In this document: one piece after another, positions 17,127 through 25,592 of the stretch
How positions within the stretch are numbered: position 1 is the stretch's first letter
How the letters are laid out: the number at the start of each line of letters is the position of its first letter
NCBI GenBank assembly: GCA_031549925.1
Contig: JAVBPA010000069.1
Span: forward strand, 1 to 54,821
Direction: 5' to 3'
Length of the DNA: 54,821 nt
Origin: JAVBPA01 sp031549925
Lineage (GTDB): Bacteria > Bacillota > Clostridia > Oscillospirales > CAG-272
Notes under the pieces: generated by a model
What the model saw: the letters and a program-made list of their open reading frames with translations, nothing else
Database searches by the model: none
Told to the model about the DNA's origin: nothing
Program-made: the position numbers and the translations under genes

Positions 17127-17155
17127 ATTATAACATAGATATTTACATCTGTCAA
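17127..17155 (-). promoter_or_regulatory. Perfect consensus promoter of the small RNA
   Basis: On the minus strand TTGACA (17150-17155) and TATAAT (17127-17132) are exactly 17 bases apart. This is the only fully consensus promoter I found in the window, implying high expression. Confidence 0.8.
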
Positions 17156-17312
17156 TATATTTTCAAAAAATAATCTACAATTTGCGACAGAAAGTTAATC
17201 CGCAGTTCTTTTTAATCTGTCATATATTAATAATAGTTATCTTTATATTGAATAATGTGTATATCAGCTCCCGGAAATAATTATTTTAATGTTAATTTTA
17301 TCAAAATAAAAT

Positions 17313-17549
17313 TTATTTTATTTCAACAGTAACTCTTTTTCCGGATTTGTTGGCTGCTGCTTTGACTACGGAACGGATAGCATGAGCAATTTTACCGTGA
17401 CGACCGATAATTTTACCCATATCATCAGGAGCAACCGAAAGTTCCAGTGTAACATTGTCTCCGTTTTCATCGGATACAACTATAACGGAATCGGGGTCAT
17501 CAACAATTGATTTTGCTATATATATCAGTATCTGCTTTAAATCTGCCAT
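17313..17549 (-). CDS. khpA: KH-domain RNA-binding protein KhpA (YlqC)
   Basis: A 78-residue single KH domain. The GxxG RNA-binding loop is GRHG (49-52) in KIIGRHGKIAHAIR, and the length equals that of KhpA/YlqC. In Firmicutes KhpA pairs with KhpB (EloR/Jag) and influences cell elongation and division and small RNA function. The usual neighbours are rpsP before and rimM-trmD-rplS after. Here rpsP is present, but the following genes are replaced by the small RNA region. It starts 101 bases after the rpsP stop. Confidence 0.93.
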   Translation of the reverse strand: MADLKQILIYIAKSIVDDPDSVIVVSDENGDNVTLELSVAPDDMGKIIGRHGKIAHAIRSVVKAAANKSGKRVTVEIK

Positions 17550-17650
17550 TATGAACTCCTGTATCTGATGGATACTTTTTATATTATTATAAAATCATAA
17601 AAAGCGAATCAATATCTGTTATTATTATTACAGATACATCGAATAAAATA

Positions 17651-17896
17651 TTAGCCGATTACACCGGTTTTTTTGAGAAGCGATCTAACTGTTTCTGTCG
17701 GCTGAGCTCCGTTTGACATCCATTTTTTAGCTTTTTCTGCGTCTATTTTAACTTCTGACGGGTCTGTGCAGGGATTATAGAATCCTATTTCTTCTATAAA
17801 ACGTCCGTCACGGGGATAACGTGAGTCTGCTACTACTACACGGTAAAAAGGTGCTTTTTTTGCGCCGATTCTTTTTAATCTGATTTTAACTGCCAC
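17651..17896 (-). CDS. rpsP: Ribosomal protein S16
   Basis: S16 is an assembly protein of the small ribosomal subunit. The 81-residue product begins MAVKIRLKRIGAKKAPFYR and contains VVADSRYPRDGRFIEEIGFY, both invariant in the family. The length is normal, and the gene has a CGGAGG ribosome-binding site. It sits between ffh and khpA on the same strand, as is common in Firmicutes. Confidence 0.98.
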   Translation of the reverse strand: MAVKIRLKRIGAKKAPFYRVVVADSRYPRDGRFIEEIGFYNPCTDPSEVKIDAEKAKKWMSNGAQPTETVRSLLKKTGVIG

Positions 17897-17940
17897 TGTG
17901 GTTTTCCTCCGAAATAATATAAAATATAAATTAATTTATT

Positions 17941-17985
17941 AATACCTATCCGATTTATTTTAACGGATTGGAGTATTGATTTTTT
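17941..17985 (+). other. Terminator-like hairpin between ffh and rpsP (plus-strand polarity)
   Basis: AATAC...ATCCG (17941-17952) pairs with CGGAT...GTATT (17964-17977) around an internal loop. The T-run (17979-17985) follows on the plus strand, although the surrounding genes are on the minus strand. In the ffh-rpsP transcript it would be an intercistronic hairpin without a U-tract, possibly a processing or stability element. Confidence 0.4.
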
Positions 17986-18078
17986 TGTTTGTCTTTGTTC
18001 ATTTGGTTATTGCACCGTTTGTCATTTTAAATAAATCAATTATAAAATTGAATGTTATAATGTTTTGCGATTTTATTT

Positions 18079-19425
18079 TCAAGCGAACGGATTCATTCCG
18101 CGTTTTTTCATAAATTTGTTTTTCCCCACGCCCCCGCTTGCCATAACTTGTTTCATCATTTTGTTTGTTTGATCGTATTGTTTAAGCAAACGGTTAACGT
18201 CCTCGACTGTTGTTCCGCTTCCGGCAGCAATGCGTTTTTTTCGGGATGAATTAATAACATCCGGTTTTTCTCTCTCGTGCGGAGTCATCGATAATATAAT
18301 GGCTTCCATTCTTCCAATAGCTTTTTCATCTATTTTCGCATCTTTCAGAGACCCCGGTTTAACACCCGGCATCATACCGAGCAGTTGTTCCATCGAACCC
18401 ATATTTTTTATCTGACTGAATTGATCCAAAAAATCTGTCAATGTAAATGATTGAGAACGTATCTTTTTTTCGAGTTCCGCGGCCTTTTTTTCATCAAAAG
18501 CTGCTTCCGCTTTTTCAATTAATGATAAAACGTCTCCCATTCCGAGAATTCTTGAAGCCATGCGATCCGGATGGAAAGGTTCTAATGCGTCAAGCTTTTC
18601 ACCTGTTCCGACGAATTTTATAGGCTTTCCGGTAACATATCTGACCGATAAAGCCGCTCCGCCTCTTGTATCTCCGTCAAGCTTTGTTAAAAGCACGCCG
18701 GTAATATCGAGCATATCGTTAAATGTTTGCGCTACATTCACGGCATCCTGACCTGTCATTGCATCAACGACTAATAATATTTCATGGGGTTCTATTTTTT
18801 CTTTTATTTCGACCAGTTCGCCCATCATTGTTTCATCAATTTGAAGGCGTCCGGCGGTATCGATAAAAACGATATCATTGCCGTTTTTCTTCGCATGTTC
18901 AATTCCGGCTTTGGCTATATCAAGCGGTTTAACCTTATCTCCCAGCGAAAATACCGGAACTCCCGCATTACCTCCGACGATTTCAAGCTGTTTGATCGCC
19001 GCCGGACGATAAACGTCGCAAGCGATAAGAAGCGGGTGTTTCCCCTGCTTTTTAAACATCAAAGCTATTTTACCGGCGTGCGTGGTTTTACCGGCGCCCT
19101 GAAGTCCGCACATCATTATAACAGTCGGCGGTTTCGGAGATATATTTATTTTGGAAACGGAATTCCCCATTAAATTGGTAAGCTCTTCGTTTACAATTTT
19201 AACTATTTGCTGTGCCGGCATTAAGCTTTCCAAAACTTCGCTGCCGACGGCGCGATCAGTGACTATCTTTATAAAATCGCGCACAACTTTAAAGTTAACA
19301 TCAGCTTCGAGCAAAGCCAGTTTTATTTCCCGCATACCCTCCCGGACATCGGCTTCGGTAAGTTTTCCGCGATTCCGAAACTTTTTAAAAGCGGCGTTTA
19401 TTTTATCTTGTAAACTCTCGAACAT
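18079..19425 (-). CDS. ffh: Signal recognition particle protein Ffh
   Basis: The 448-residue SRP GTPase binds 4.5S RNA and signal sequences of nascent membrane proteins and delivers them to FtsY. The N domain (1-95) is followed by the G domain with GLQGAGKTT (107-115), the ACDVYRPAAI block, DTAGR and TKLDGDTRGG. The methionine-rich M domain (from about 300) has MPGVKPG and ends GMNPFA. The length is normal for the family. It follows ylxM by 30 bases and precedes rpsP. Confidence 0.97.
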   Translation of the reverse strand: MFESLQDKINAAFKKFRNRGKLTEADVREGMREIKLALLEADVNFKVVRDFIKIVTDRAVGSEVLESLMPAQQIVKIVNEELTNLMGNSVSKINISPKPPTVIMMCGLQGAGKTTHAGKIALMFKKQGKHPLLIACDVYRPAAIKQLEIVGGNAGVPVFSLGDKVKPLDIAKAGIEHAKKNGNDIVFIDTAGRLQIDETMMGELVEIKEKIEPHEILLVVDAMTGQDAVNVAQTFNDMLDITGVLLTKLDGDTRGGAALSVRYVTGKPIKFVGTGEKLDALEPFHPDRMASRILGMGDVLSLIEKAEAAFDEKKAAELEKKIRSQSFTLTDFLDQFSQIKNMGSMEQLLGMMPGVKPGSLKDAKIDEKAIGRMEAIILSMTPHEREKPDVINSSRKKRIAAGSGTTVEDVNRLLKQYDQTNKMMKQVMASGGVGKNKFMKKRGMNPFA

Positions 19426-19455
19426 GAAAATTCTCCGTGTATTATAGTTATGTTA

Positions 19456-19806
19456 TTATTTTACAAAAGTGTTCAATTCGGAAATTAAAAACGAAATATC
19501 ATACCCTGTATTTATCTGAACTTTTTCGAGTTCTTCTACTATTATTTTAATTTTTTCTTTTTGATTAATAAATTCCTGAATAAAACCAAGCTTTTTTTCG
19601 TATTCCTCTAAAAAAGCAACTCCCTTAATAACAGAATCGCGGACCCCTTGGCGGGTAAGACCTGTAAGCTCCGCTATTTCACCAAGTGATAAGTCATCAT
19701 TATAATACAAAGATACGATTTCGCGCTGCCTGTCTGATAACAAATTACCGTAAATATCATACAACTGTGATACTCGTATGTTTTTTTCTATATCCGCTGA
19801 CGGCAT
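19456..19806 (-). CDS. ylxM: YlxM-family DNA-binding protein
   Basis: A 116-residue helix-turn-helix protein with sigma-70-region-4-like sequence: LLSDRQREIVSLYY then LSLGEIAELTGLTRQGVRDSV. YlxM is encoded immediately before ffh in most Firmicutes and modulates the SRP cycle in streptococci, although it looks like a transcription factor. The C-terminal half is helical and may be a coiled coil. It is the first gene of the ylxM-ffh-rpsP-khpA unit, whose promoter lies at 19921-19949. Confidence 0.92.
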   Translation of the reverse strand: MPSADIEKNIRVSQLYDIYGNLLSDRQREIVSLYYNDDLSLGEIAELTGLTRQGVRDSVIKGVAFLEEYEKKLGFIQEFINQKEKIKIIVEELEKVQINTGYDISFLISELNTFVK

Positions 19807-19897
19807 AAAAATAACCTCCGTTCCGGTAATAAATTCTATTTCGGGAAAATAGAATATTAAATTATTATATAATATTTTCGTATAAAAGAAAAAACGA

Positions 19898-19949
19898 CTG
19901 TAAAGTAAAACGCTTTACAGAGTATAACACATATTAAATATATTGTCAA
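19898..19949 (-). promoter_or_regulatory. Promoter and start-site operator of the ylxM-ffh operon
   Basis: On the minus strand TTGACA (19944-19949), 17 bases, TATACT (19921-19926). Immediately after the -10 box comes a perfect palindrome, CTGTAAAG (19913-19920) and CTTTACAG (19898-19905) with a 7-base centre. It covers the transcription start, so it is placed as an operator for a repressor would be, or as the first hairpin of the transcript. The regulator is unknown. Confidence 0.6.
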
Positions 19950-20117
19950 GTATGTTCTTGCTATATTGATTATAAAAACTTATTATTACATGAATCCGCT
20001 GATCTTTTTGCTATGAAATAGCGAATTAATAATACTTCATTTTCGTTATTATTTTCCCAAAATCACAAATATTTTTTTTCATCATCGCGTTTGTTTTGAT
20101 ATTTTATGTAAAACGGG
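19950..20117. other. Intergenic DNA between the divergent ylxM and argS units
   Basis: AT-rich sequence with only a very small GCTAT/ATAGC repeat (around 20011-20023). I see no gene or strong site. Confidence 0.4.
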
Positions 20118-20145
20118 TTGTTTTTTCAATTTTTTATGATATACT
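20118..20145 (+). promoter_or_regulatory. Promoter for the microprotein-argS unit
   Basis: TTGTTT (20118-20123), 16 bases, TATACT (20140-20145), preceded by TGA to give an extended -10. Confidence 0.55.
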
Positions 20146-20186
20146 ATTATTTAATACATAGTATAATAAAACAAGGTGTACCGATT

Positions 20187-20327
20187 ATGAATTTATATAA
20201 TATCTTGTTATTATCGGCTGTAAATCCGCCGACAAATGACAAACCTATATACATTATTGCGGCTTTATGCGCAGTTTCGCTTATTGTAGTCATATTACTT
20301 TTTTTGACAAGAAAGAAAGGGAAATAA
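20187..20327 (+). CDS. 46-residue membrane microprotein with a sortase-B-like sorting signal
   Basis: A very short gene with an AAGGTG ribosome-binding site 7 bases before the ATG, ending 7 bases before argS. The product is MNLYNILLLSA, then NPPTND, then a single hydrophobic span (PIYIIAALCAVSLIVVILLF), then the basic tail LTRKKGK. Motif, membrane span and positive tail are the order of a sortase cell-wall sorting signal, and NPPTN resembles the NPQTN-type motif of class B sortases. The export half is only about 11 residues, so it cannot be a normal surface protein. Alternatives are a free sorting-signal peptide, a small inner-membrane protein, or a remnant of a longer anchored protein. No sortase gene is in the window. 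Confidence 0.6.
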   Translation: MNLYNILLLSAVNPPTNDKPIYIIAALCAVSLIVVILLFLTRKKGK

Positions 20328-20334
20328 TTCTTTT

Positions 20335-22029
20335 ATGCATAAATTGAAAACAAATATTTCGCAATTTCTCGCGCAAAAATACAACCTCTCCGAAAATGAT
20401 TTATATTCATCTCTGGATTATCCGCCGGATAAAAAAATGGGGGATTTGTCTCTTCCTTGTTTTAAACTGGCTAAGTCATTGCGCCGTTCACCGCAGGCGA
20501 TTGCGGAGATGTTTGTTTGCGATTTTTTTTGCGAGGGTATTGAACATGTTGAAAGCGTAAACGGATATTTTAACCTTTACATTTCAAACGAATATTTAAG
20601 TAAGAGTTTACTTGATGACATCTTAAATCAAGGAGAAAAATACGGTTCTTCTGATATAGGCGAAAAAAAGAATATTGTTATTGATTATTCATCTCCCAAT
20701 GTTGCGAAACCGTTCCATTTAGGACATCTCGGAACTACTGTTATCGGTCATTCACTTAAAAATCTTTTTGAATTCAACGGATACAACTGTATCGGAATCA
20801 ATCATCTCGGAGATTGGGGCACCTCAATGGGCAAGCAGATTGCCGCTTATAAATTATGGGGCAACCGTGAGTTGATAGAAGAAAAGGGTGTTGACGGACT
20901 AGTCGAACTTTATATAAAATTCCATGAGGTTGCCGAAAATGATGAAAAATATTTCGATATGGCAAGAAACGAATTTACAAAGCTTGAAAACGGCGACGAA
21001 GAAAATACAGAGCTTTGGAAATGGTTTATCAGTATAAGTCTCGAAGAATTTAAAATTATGTATAAGCAACTGGATATTGTATTTGATCATTACATCGGAG
21101 AAAGCTTTTTTTCTGACAAAATGACGTCACAAATTGAAAAACTGCGCGAAAAGGAATTATTAAAAGTTGATGACGGCGCTACTATAGTGGATTTATCTGA
21201 ATATAACATGCCCCCTTGCATTATACTTAAACGTGACGGTTCGACCTTGTATCACACGCGTGATATAGCTTCTGCTGTTTACCGTCATGATACATTTAAT
21301 TTCGACCGCGTATTATATGTCACCGCCGCCGGGCAAAATTTGTATTTCAAACAGCTTTTTAAAGTGCTTGAAATGATGGGATACGATTGGGCGGATAAAT
21401 TGGTTCATATATCGTACGGGACTATGTCTTTCGGAGGTTCTAAACTCGGAACACGCGGAGGTAATTCGATATGGTTAAAACAACTTATAAATATGTCGAT
21501 TGAAAAAGTCCGTGAAATAATGAAAGAAAAAAATCCCAATCTCGTAAATTTTGATGAAACAGCCGAAGCAGTCGGAGTCGGAGCTATTGTTTATTATTAT
21601 TTATCAAACGGACGAATAAAAGATATAGATTTTAAATTTGAGGATGCTTTGAATTTCGACGGAAATACGGGTCCGTATGTTCAGTATTCTTACGCAAGAG
21701 CTTGCAGCGTACTCGAAAAAGCTAAAAATAGTAACATTGATTTTGAAATCGGAAGAATTTCAGAATTACAGGAAAGAGAATTGCTGTTAACCCTTGCTTT
21801 GTTTCCGGAAAAAATCAAAAACGCCGTTTCAGAATATGAACCTTCTGTTATTACGAGATATATTTATGAACTTGCTTCATCATTCAACAGATTCTATCAT
21901 GAATGTCAGATTTTAAATTGTTCCGACTCGAAAACAGCGGCTTTCCGAATTCGCCTTACAGAGGCTGTAAAAATAGTTCTCGGAAAAGCTTTTGAACTTA
22001 TCTGTATGAAAAAAACCGAACGGATATAA
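20335..22029 (+). CDS. argS: Arginyl-tRNA synthetase
   Basis: A class I aminoacyl-tRNA synthetase, 564 residues, that charges tRNA-Arg. The N-terminal additional domain is followed by DYSSPNVAKPFHLGHL (about 119-134), which contains the HIGH-type motif. The ITRYIYELASSFNRFYHEC segment in the C-terminal anticodon-binding domain is typical of ArgRS. The KMSKS loop is degenerate, as in many ArgRS (SFGGSKLGTRGG). The length is normal, and yebC follows 61 bases later. Confidence 0.97.
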   Translation: MHKLKTNISQFLAQKYNLSENDLYSSLDYPPDKKMGDLSLPCFKLAKSLRRSPQAIAEMFVCDFFCEGIEHVESVNGYFNLYISNEYLSKSLLDDILNQGEKYGSSDIGEKKNIVIDYSSPNVAKPFHLGHLGTTVIGHSLKNLFEFNGYNCIGINHLGDWGTSMGKQIAAYKLWGNRELIEEKGVDGLVELYIKFHEVAENDEKYFDMARNEFTKLENGDEENTELWKWFISISLEEFKIMYKQLDIVFDHYIGESFFSDKMTSQIEKLREKELLKVDDGATIVDLSEYNMPPCIILKRDGSTLYHTRDIASAVYRHDTFNFDRVLYVTAAGQNLYFKQLFKVLEMMGYDWADKLVHISYGTMSFGGSKLGTRGGNSIWLKQLINMSIEKVREIMKEKNPNLVNFDETAEAVGVGAIVYYYLSNGRIKDIDFKFEDALNFDGNTGPYVQYSYARACSVLEKAKNSNIDFEIGRISELQERELLLTLALFPEKIKNAVSEYEPSVITRYIYELASSFNRFYHECQILNCSDSKTAAFRIRLTEAVKIVLGKAFELICMKKTERI

Positions 22030-22090
22030 ATTTAAAATAAATCTGCTGAAAAATATAAAATAAATATTAAATATAAGGAATGTAAAAGAT

Positions 22091-22822
22091 ATGTCAGGGC
22101 ATAGCAAATGGAAAAATATAATGCACAAAAAGGAAAAAACCGACGCTCAGCGGGCGAAGGTTTTTACAAAAATAGGTAAAGAGATAGCGGTGGCGGTGCG
22201 TGAGGGAGGAGCAGATCCTACATCCAATACACGTCTGCGTGATTTAATTATAAAAGCGAAACAAAACAATGTCCCCAATGACAACATAGACCGCACAATT
22301 AAAAAAGCAAGCGGAGCGGACAGCGTTATATATGAAGAAATATCATACGAAGGTTACGGACCATCCGGAGTTGCGGTTATAGTTGAAACAACAACCGACA
22401 ACAGAAACCGTACAGCTTCTGATATACGTCATTATTTTGATAAATACGGCGGAAATTTAGGGCAAACCGGATGTGTAGGATATTTATTTTCAGACAAAGG
22501 AGTTATAGTTTTAGAACGTGAAGACGATACAAATGAAGATAAATTAATGGAAGCCTGCCTCGAAGCGGGAGCGGAAGATGTCTTGGCGGACGAGGAAATC
22601 TTTGAAATATATACTTCTGTTTCCGATGTATACGCTATAAGCGAAGAACTCAAAAAACAGGGATATAACATCGTTTCTTCGGAAGTAAGTAAAATTCCTT
22701 CAAATTATATTAAGCTGGAAGATGATGAAGCTATACGTCAGTTAAGTCTGCTGCTTGAGCATCTGGACGATAATGACGATGTCGCGCAGGTTTATCACAA
22801 CTGCGAAAATGATTTGGATTAA
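22091..22822 (+). CDS. yebC: YebC/PmpR-family protein (TACO1-like)
   Basis: A 243-residue protein beginning MSGHSKWKNIMHKKEKTD, the signature of the YebC family, with the conserved YEGYGPSGVAVIVE block and an acidic C-terminus. YebC proteins were described as transcriptional regulators, and newer work links members to translation of proline-rich stretches. The length matches. It lies downstream of argS on the same strand and converges on ackA, separated by a bidirectional terminator. Confidence 0.95.
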   Translation: MSGHSKWKNIMHKKEKTDAQRAKVFTKIGKEIAVAVREGGADPTSNTRLRDLIIKAKQNNVPNDNIDRTIKKASGADSVIYEEISYEGYGPSGVAVIVETTTDNRNRTASDIRHYFDKYGGNLGQTGCVGYLFSDKGVIVLEREDDTNEDKLMEACLEAGAEDVLADEEIFEIYTSVSDVYAISEELKKQGYNIVSSEVSKIPSNYIKLEDDEAIRQLSLLLEHLDDNDDVAQVYHNCENDLD

Positions 22823-22844
22823 TATATGACAATATAAAATAAAA

Positions 22845-22876
22845 AAGCGTTATATCATTTTTAAAATATAACGCTT
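22845..22876. terminator. Bidirectional terminator between yebC and ackA
   Basis: A perfect 11-bp stem, AAGCGTTATAT (22845-22855) with ATATAACGCTT (22866-22876), flanked by A- and T-rich runs on both sides, between two convergent genes. Confidence 0.8.
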
Positions 22877-22890
22877 GATTTTATTTAAAA

Positions 22891-24099
22891 TTACTTTTTG
22901 TGAACTAATGCCTGTGTATCGGAAGCAATAACAAGTTCTTCGTTTGTGGGAATTAAATAAACCGCTACTTTTGAGTTGTCTTTTGATAATTTTATAATTT
23001 CGGATTGATGATGAGCGTCTTTATTTATATCGTAATCTAATTCTATTCCGAGATATTCCATATTGGTGCAGACTCGTTCGCGTAATTCGGAATTGTTTTC
23101 TCCCATACCTGCCGTAAATACTATAGCGTCAAGACCGTTCATTGCGGCTGTATACGAACCGATATATTTTTTAATTTGATAAGCCAAAACATTTGCCGCC
23201 AGCCAAGCCCGATGATTTCCGTCGATTATTGCCGTTTCAATTTCGCGGCTATCCGGTGAAATTCCCGAAAGGCCTAAAAATCCGCATTTTTTATTCATGT
23301 AGTCATCCATCTCGTCGGGATTATAGCCTTCGTTACGCATTATGAGAGTTACTATCGCAGGGTCAATCGAACCGCATCTGGTGCCCATTTCAACACCCTC
23401 AAGAGGAGTCAATCCCATTGATGTATCGACGCACTTACCGCCGTCAACCGCTGATATTGAAGAACCGTTTCCAATATGACAAGTAATAATCTTTGTTTTT
23501 GATATATCACGGCCGAGTATTTCAGCCATTTTTTGCGAAACATAACGGTGTGATGTTCCGTGCGCTCCGTAGCGGCGTATTTTATATTTTTCAATATATT
23601 CATATGATATAGGATAAATATAAGCCACTTCCGGCATTGTTTGATGAAACGCCGTATCAAAAACCAATACCTGAGGTACACTCGGCATAACATCGCGGCA
23701 ACCTTCAATACCCATTAAATGAGCGGGTGTATGAAGGGGCGCAAAATCGATACAAAGCTTTAATTTTTCAATAATTTCATCTGTTACAATACAACTTTCA
23801 AAAAAATAAGGTCCGCCGTGAACTACACGGTGTCCTACAGCTTCGATTTCATTCATATCGCTAAGACAACCTATAACAGGATCTGTAAGAATTTCAACAA
23901 CAGCTTTAATTGCTACAGAATGATTCGGCATATTAAAACTACGCTTGATTTTTTCGCCGTTTTCACCGATTCTGTGTTCGATACTGCCGTCAAGACCGAT
24001 TCTCTCACAGTTACCTTTTGCAAGCAGAATTGAATTTGCCATGTCAAAAAGTTGATATTTTAATGATGAACTGCCCGCGTTTACAGTTAAGACCTTCAT
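22891..24099 (-). CDS. ackA: Acetate kinase
   Basis: AckA interconverts acetate plus ATP and acetyl phosphate, and normally produces ATP in fermenting Clostridia. The 402-residue product begins MKVLTVNAGSSSLKYQLF and has the GHRVVHGG, DTAFHQTMP, GTSHRYVS and FTAGMGEN blocks of the family. The length is normal. There is no pta next to it. It is divergent from tmcAL, whose enzyme consumes acetate, so the adjacency is metabolically sensible. Confidence 0.98.
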   Translation of the reverse strand: MKVLTVNAGSSSLKYQLFDMANSILLAKGNCERIGLDGSIEHRIGENGEKIKRSFNMPNHSVAIKAVVEILTDPVIGCLSDMNEIEAVGHRVVHGGPYFFESCIVTDEIIEKLKLCIDFAPLHTPAHLMGIEGCRDVMPSVPQVLVFDTAFHQTMPEVAYIYPISYEYIEKYKIRRYGAHGTSHRYVSQKMAEILGRDISKTKIITCHIGNGSSISAVDGGKCVDTSMGLTPLEGVEMGTRCGSIDPAIVTLIMRNEGYNPDEMDDYMNKKCGFLGLSGISPDSREIETAIIDGNHRAWLAANVLAYQIKKYIGSYTAAMNGLDAIVFTAGMGENNSELRERVCTNMEYLGIELDYDINKDAHHQSEIIKLSKDNSKVAVYLIPTNEELVIASDTQALVHKK

Positions 24100-24203
24100 T
24101 TTTTTTATTTAATTCCTCCGGAATATAATCATATAAAAATATATATAGTGTAATATAAGCATAAAACAAAGATTTTGTTATAATTTTACTTATATATTGT
24201 TTC

Positions 24204-24223
24204 TGTCACAATAAAATGTGACA
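24204..24223. promoter_or_regulatory. Operator-like palindrome between ackA and tmcAL
   Basis: TGTCACA (24204-24210) and TGTGACA (24217-24223) form a perfect 7-bp inverted repeat with a 6-base centre. It sits in the spacer of a weak plus-strand promoter (TTGTTT 24197-24202, CATAAT 24222-24227). It could control either divergent gene; the regulator is unknown. Confidence 0.45.
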
Positions 24224-24300
24224 TAATGTAATGATTATACATCAAAAAGTTAATAATTACAATATATATTATTTAGTTTTAAATATGTTTACAAATTATT

Positions 24301-25485
24301 ATGAAAATAGTCACTATAATATGTGAATACAATTTGTTTCACAATGGACACTTGCGGCAAATCGAAGAAATCCGCCGGATTTTTAAAAATGACTGTATTA
24401 TAATTTCATGTATGAGCGGAAACTGGGTACAGCGCGGAGAACCTGCCGTACTCAATAAATATTTGCGCGCTCAGGCTGCTGTATTATGCGGCGCTGATCT
24501 TATTCTTGAGCTTCCGTATCCCTGGTCATGCAGTACGGCGGAATTTTTTGCCGGAGCCGGAGTTTCACTTGCGGAATCGTTTGGAAGCGATTATATTTGT
24601 TTCGGAAGCGAGAGCGGAAATATCGGATATTTGGTATCTTCGGCAGAAAAAATTTCATCCGATGATTATAAAAACGCTGTTTTGGAAGCGAGAAATAAAA
24701 ATGAAAATAATAAAATATCGGATATTAAATTGCGTGAAGAAGTTTATAAAAAATTATTCAATTCAATTTATCCCAAATCTCCGAACGATATATTAGGTAT
24801 CGAATATCTCCGTGCCATATCAAAAATTAAAAACACTAAAATAAATCCGCTCGTTATTAAACGAACCGGAAATGAAACAGCCAGTGCTTCTAGAAGACAT
24901 TACAGAAGCGGTGATTTTATTTCGCTTGAAAATATTGTTCCGGGAGAAGCTTTGGAATTTTATTTAAAACATAATCCGAACGAAGCAGATTTTCATGGTA
25001 AAATCATGTTGTATGAATTGCTTCAAAAAAATCATGAATTAAATGATTTAACACAAAGAATTGAAGGCGCAGGCGGAGGTTCGGGAATAAAAATTATAAA
25101 AACCGCACGTGAAGCTTCAACATATAACGAACTTATAAAAAAATGTACTTCAAAGATTCATACTACCGCTTTTGTCCGCCGTACAGCAATGAATATTGTT
25201 ATGAAAACCACAGATGCTATGCTGCGTGAAAAACCTGAATTTACGATACTGCTGGCTGCCGGAAAACTTGGGAAATTGTTTTTGCATAATTTTAAAAAGG
25301 CAAATAAATTAAATAATGACGCTGTATATATTATAACAAAACCGGCGGATTTTGATTCAGGTTATAATATAAAAAGTGAGATATATCCGCAAATAAATAT
25401 ATCTCACCGTTCCGACATGTTATATTTTATTGCTTCCGGTCAAGCTGCTGCCGATGTTTTTAAACATAAACCTTTTATTTTATAG
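24301..25485 (+). CDS. tmcAL: tRNA(Met) cytidine acetate ligase TmcAL
   Basis: TmcAL (YlbM) uses acetate and ATP to make acetyl-AMP and forms N4-acetylcytidine at the wobble base of elongator tRNA-Met. The 394-residue product starts MKIVTIICEYNLFHNGH, which holds the nucleotidyltransferase HNGH motif (14-17), and continues with SGNWVQRGEPAV, another family signature. The length is normal. There is no clear ribosome-binding site before ATG 24301, so the start is less certain than the identity. It is back to back with ackA. Confidence 0.9.
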   Translation: MKIVTIICEYNLFHNGHLRQIEEIRRIFKNDCIIISCMSGNWVQRGEPAVLNKYLRAQAAVLCGADLILELPYPWSCSTAEFFAGAGVSLAESFGSDYICFGSESGNIGYLVSSAEKISSDDYKNAVLEARNKNENNKISDIKLREEVYKKLFNSIYPKSPNDILGIEYLRAISKIKNTKINPLVIKRTGNETASASRRHYRSGDFISLENIVPGEALEFYLKHNPNEADFHGKIMLYELLQKNHELNDLTQRIEGAGGGSGIKIIKTAREASTYNELIKKCTSKIHTTAFVRRTAMNIVMKTTDAMLREKPEFTILLAAGKLGKLFLHNFKKANKLNNDAVYIITKPADFDSGYNIKSEIYPQINISHRSDMLYFIASGQAAADVFKHKPFIL

Positions 25486-25592
25486 CTTGAATTTATTTTA
25501 AGCATTGATTTTGTAAATTTATATAGCTTCACAAAAGCAAGAACCGGCAGACAAAAGCGCAGAGGAAATTCCCGCTATATTCTTCTAATTAT

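Noticed and set aside
18784..19447. Plus-strand open frames across ffh
   Set aside because: They are the complement of a highly conserved gene and carry no motif of their own.
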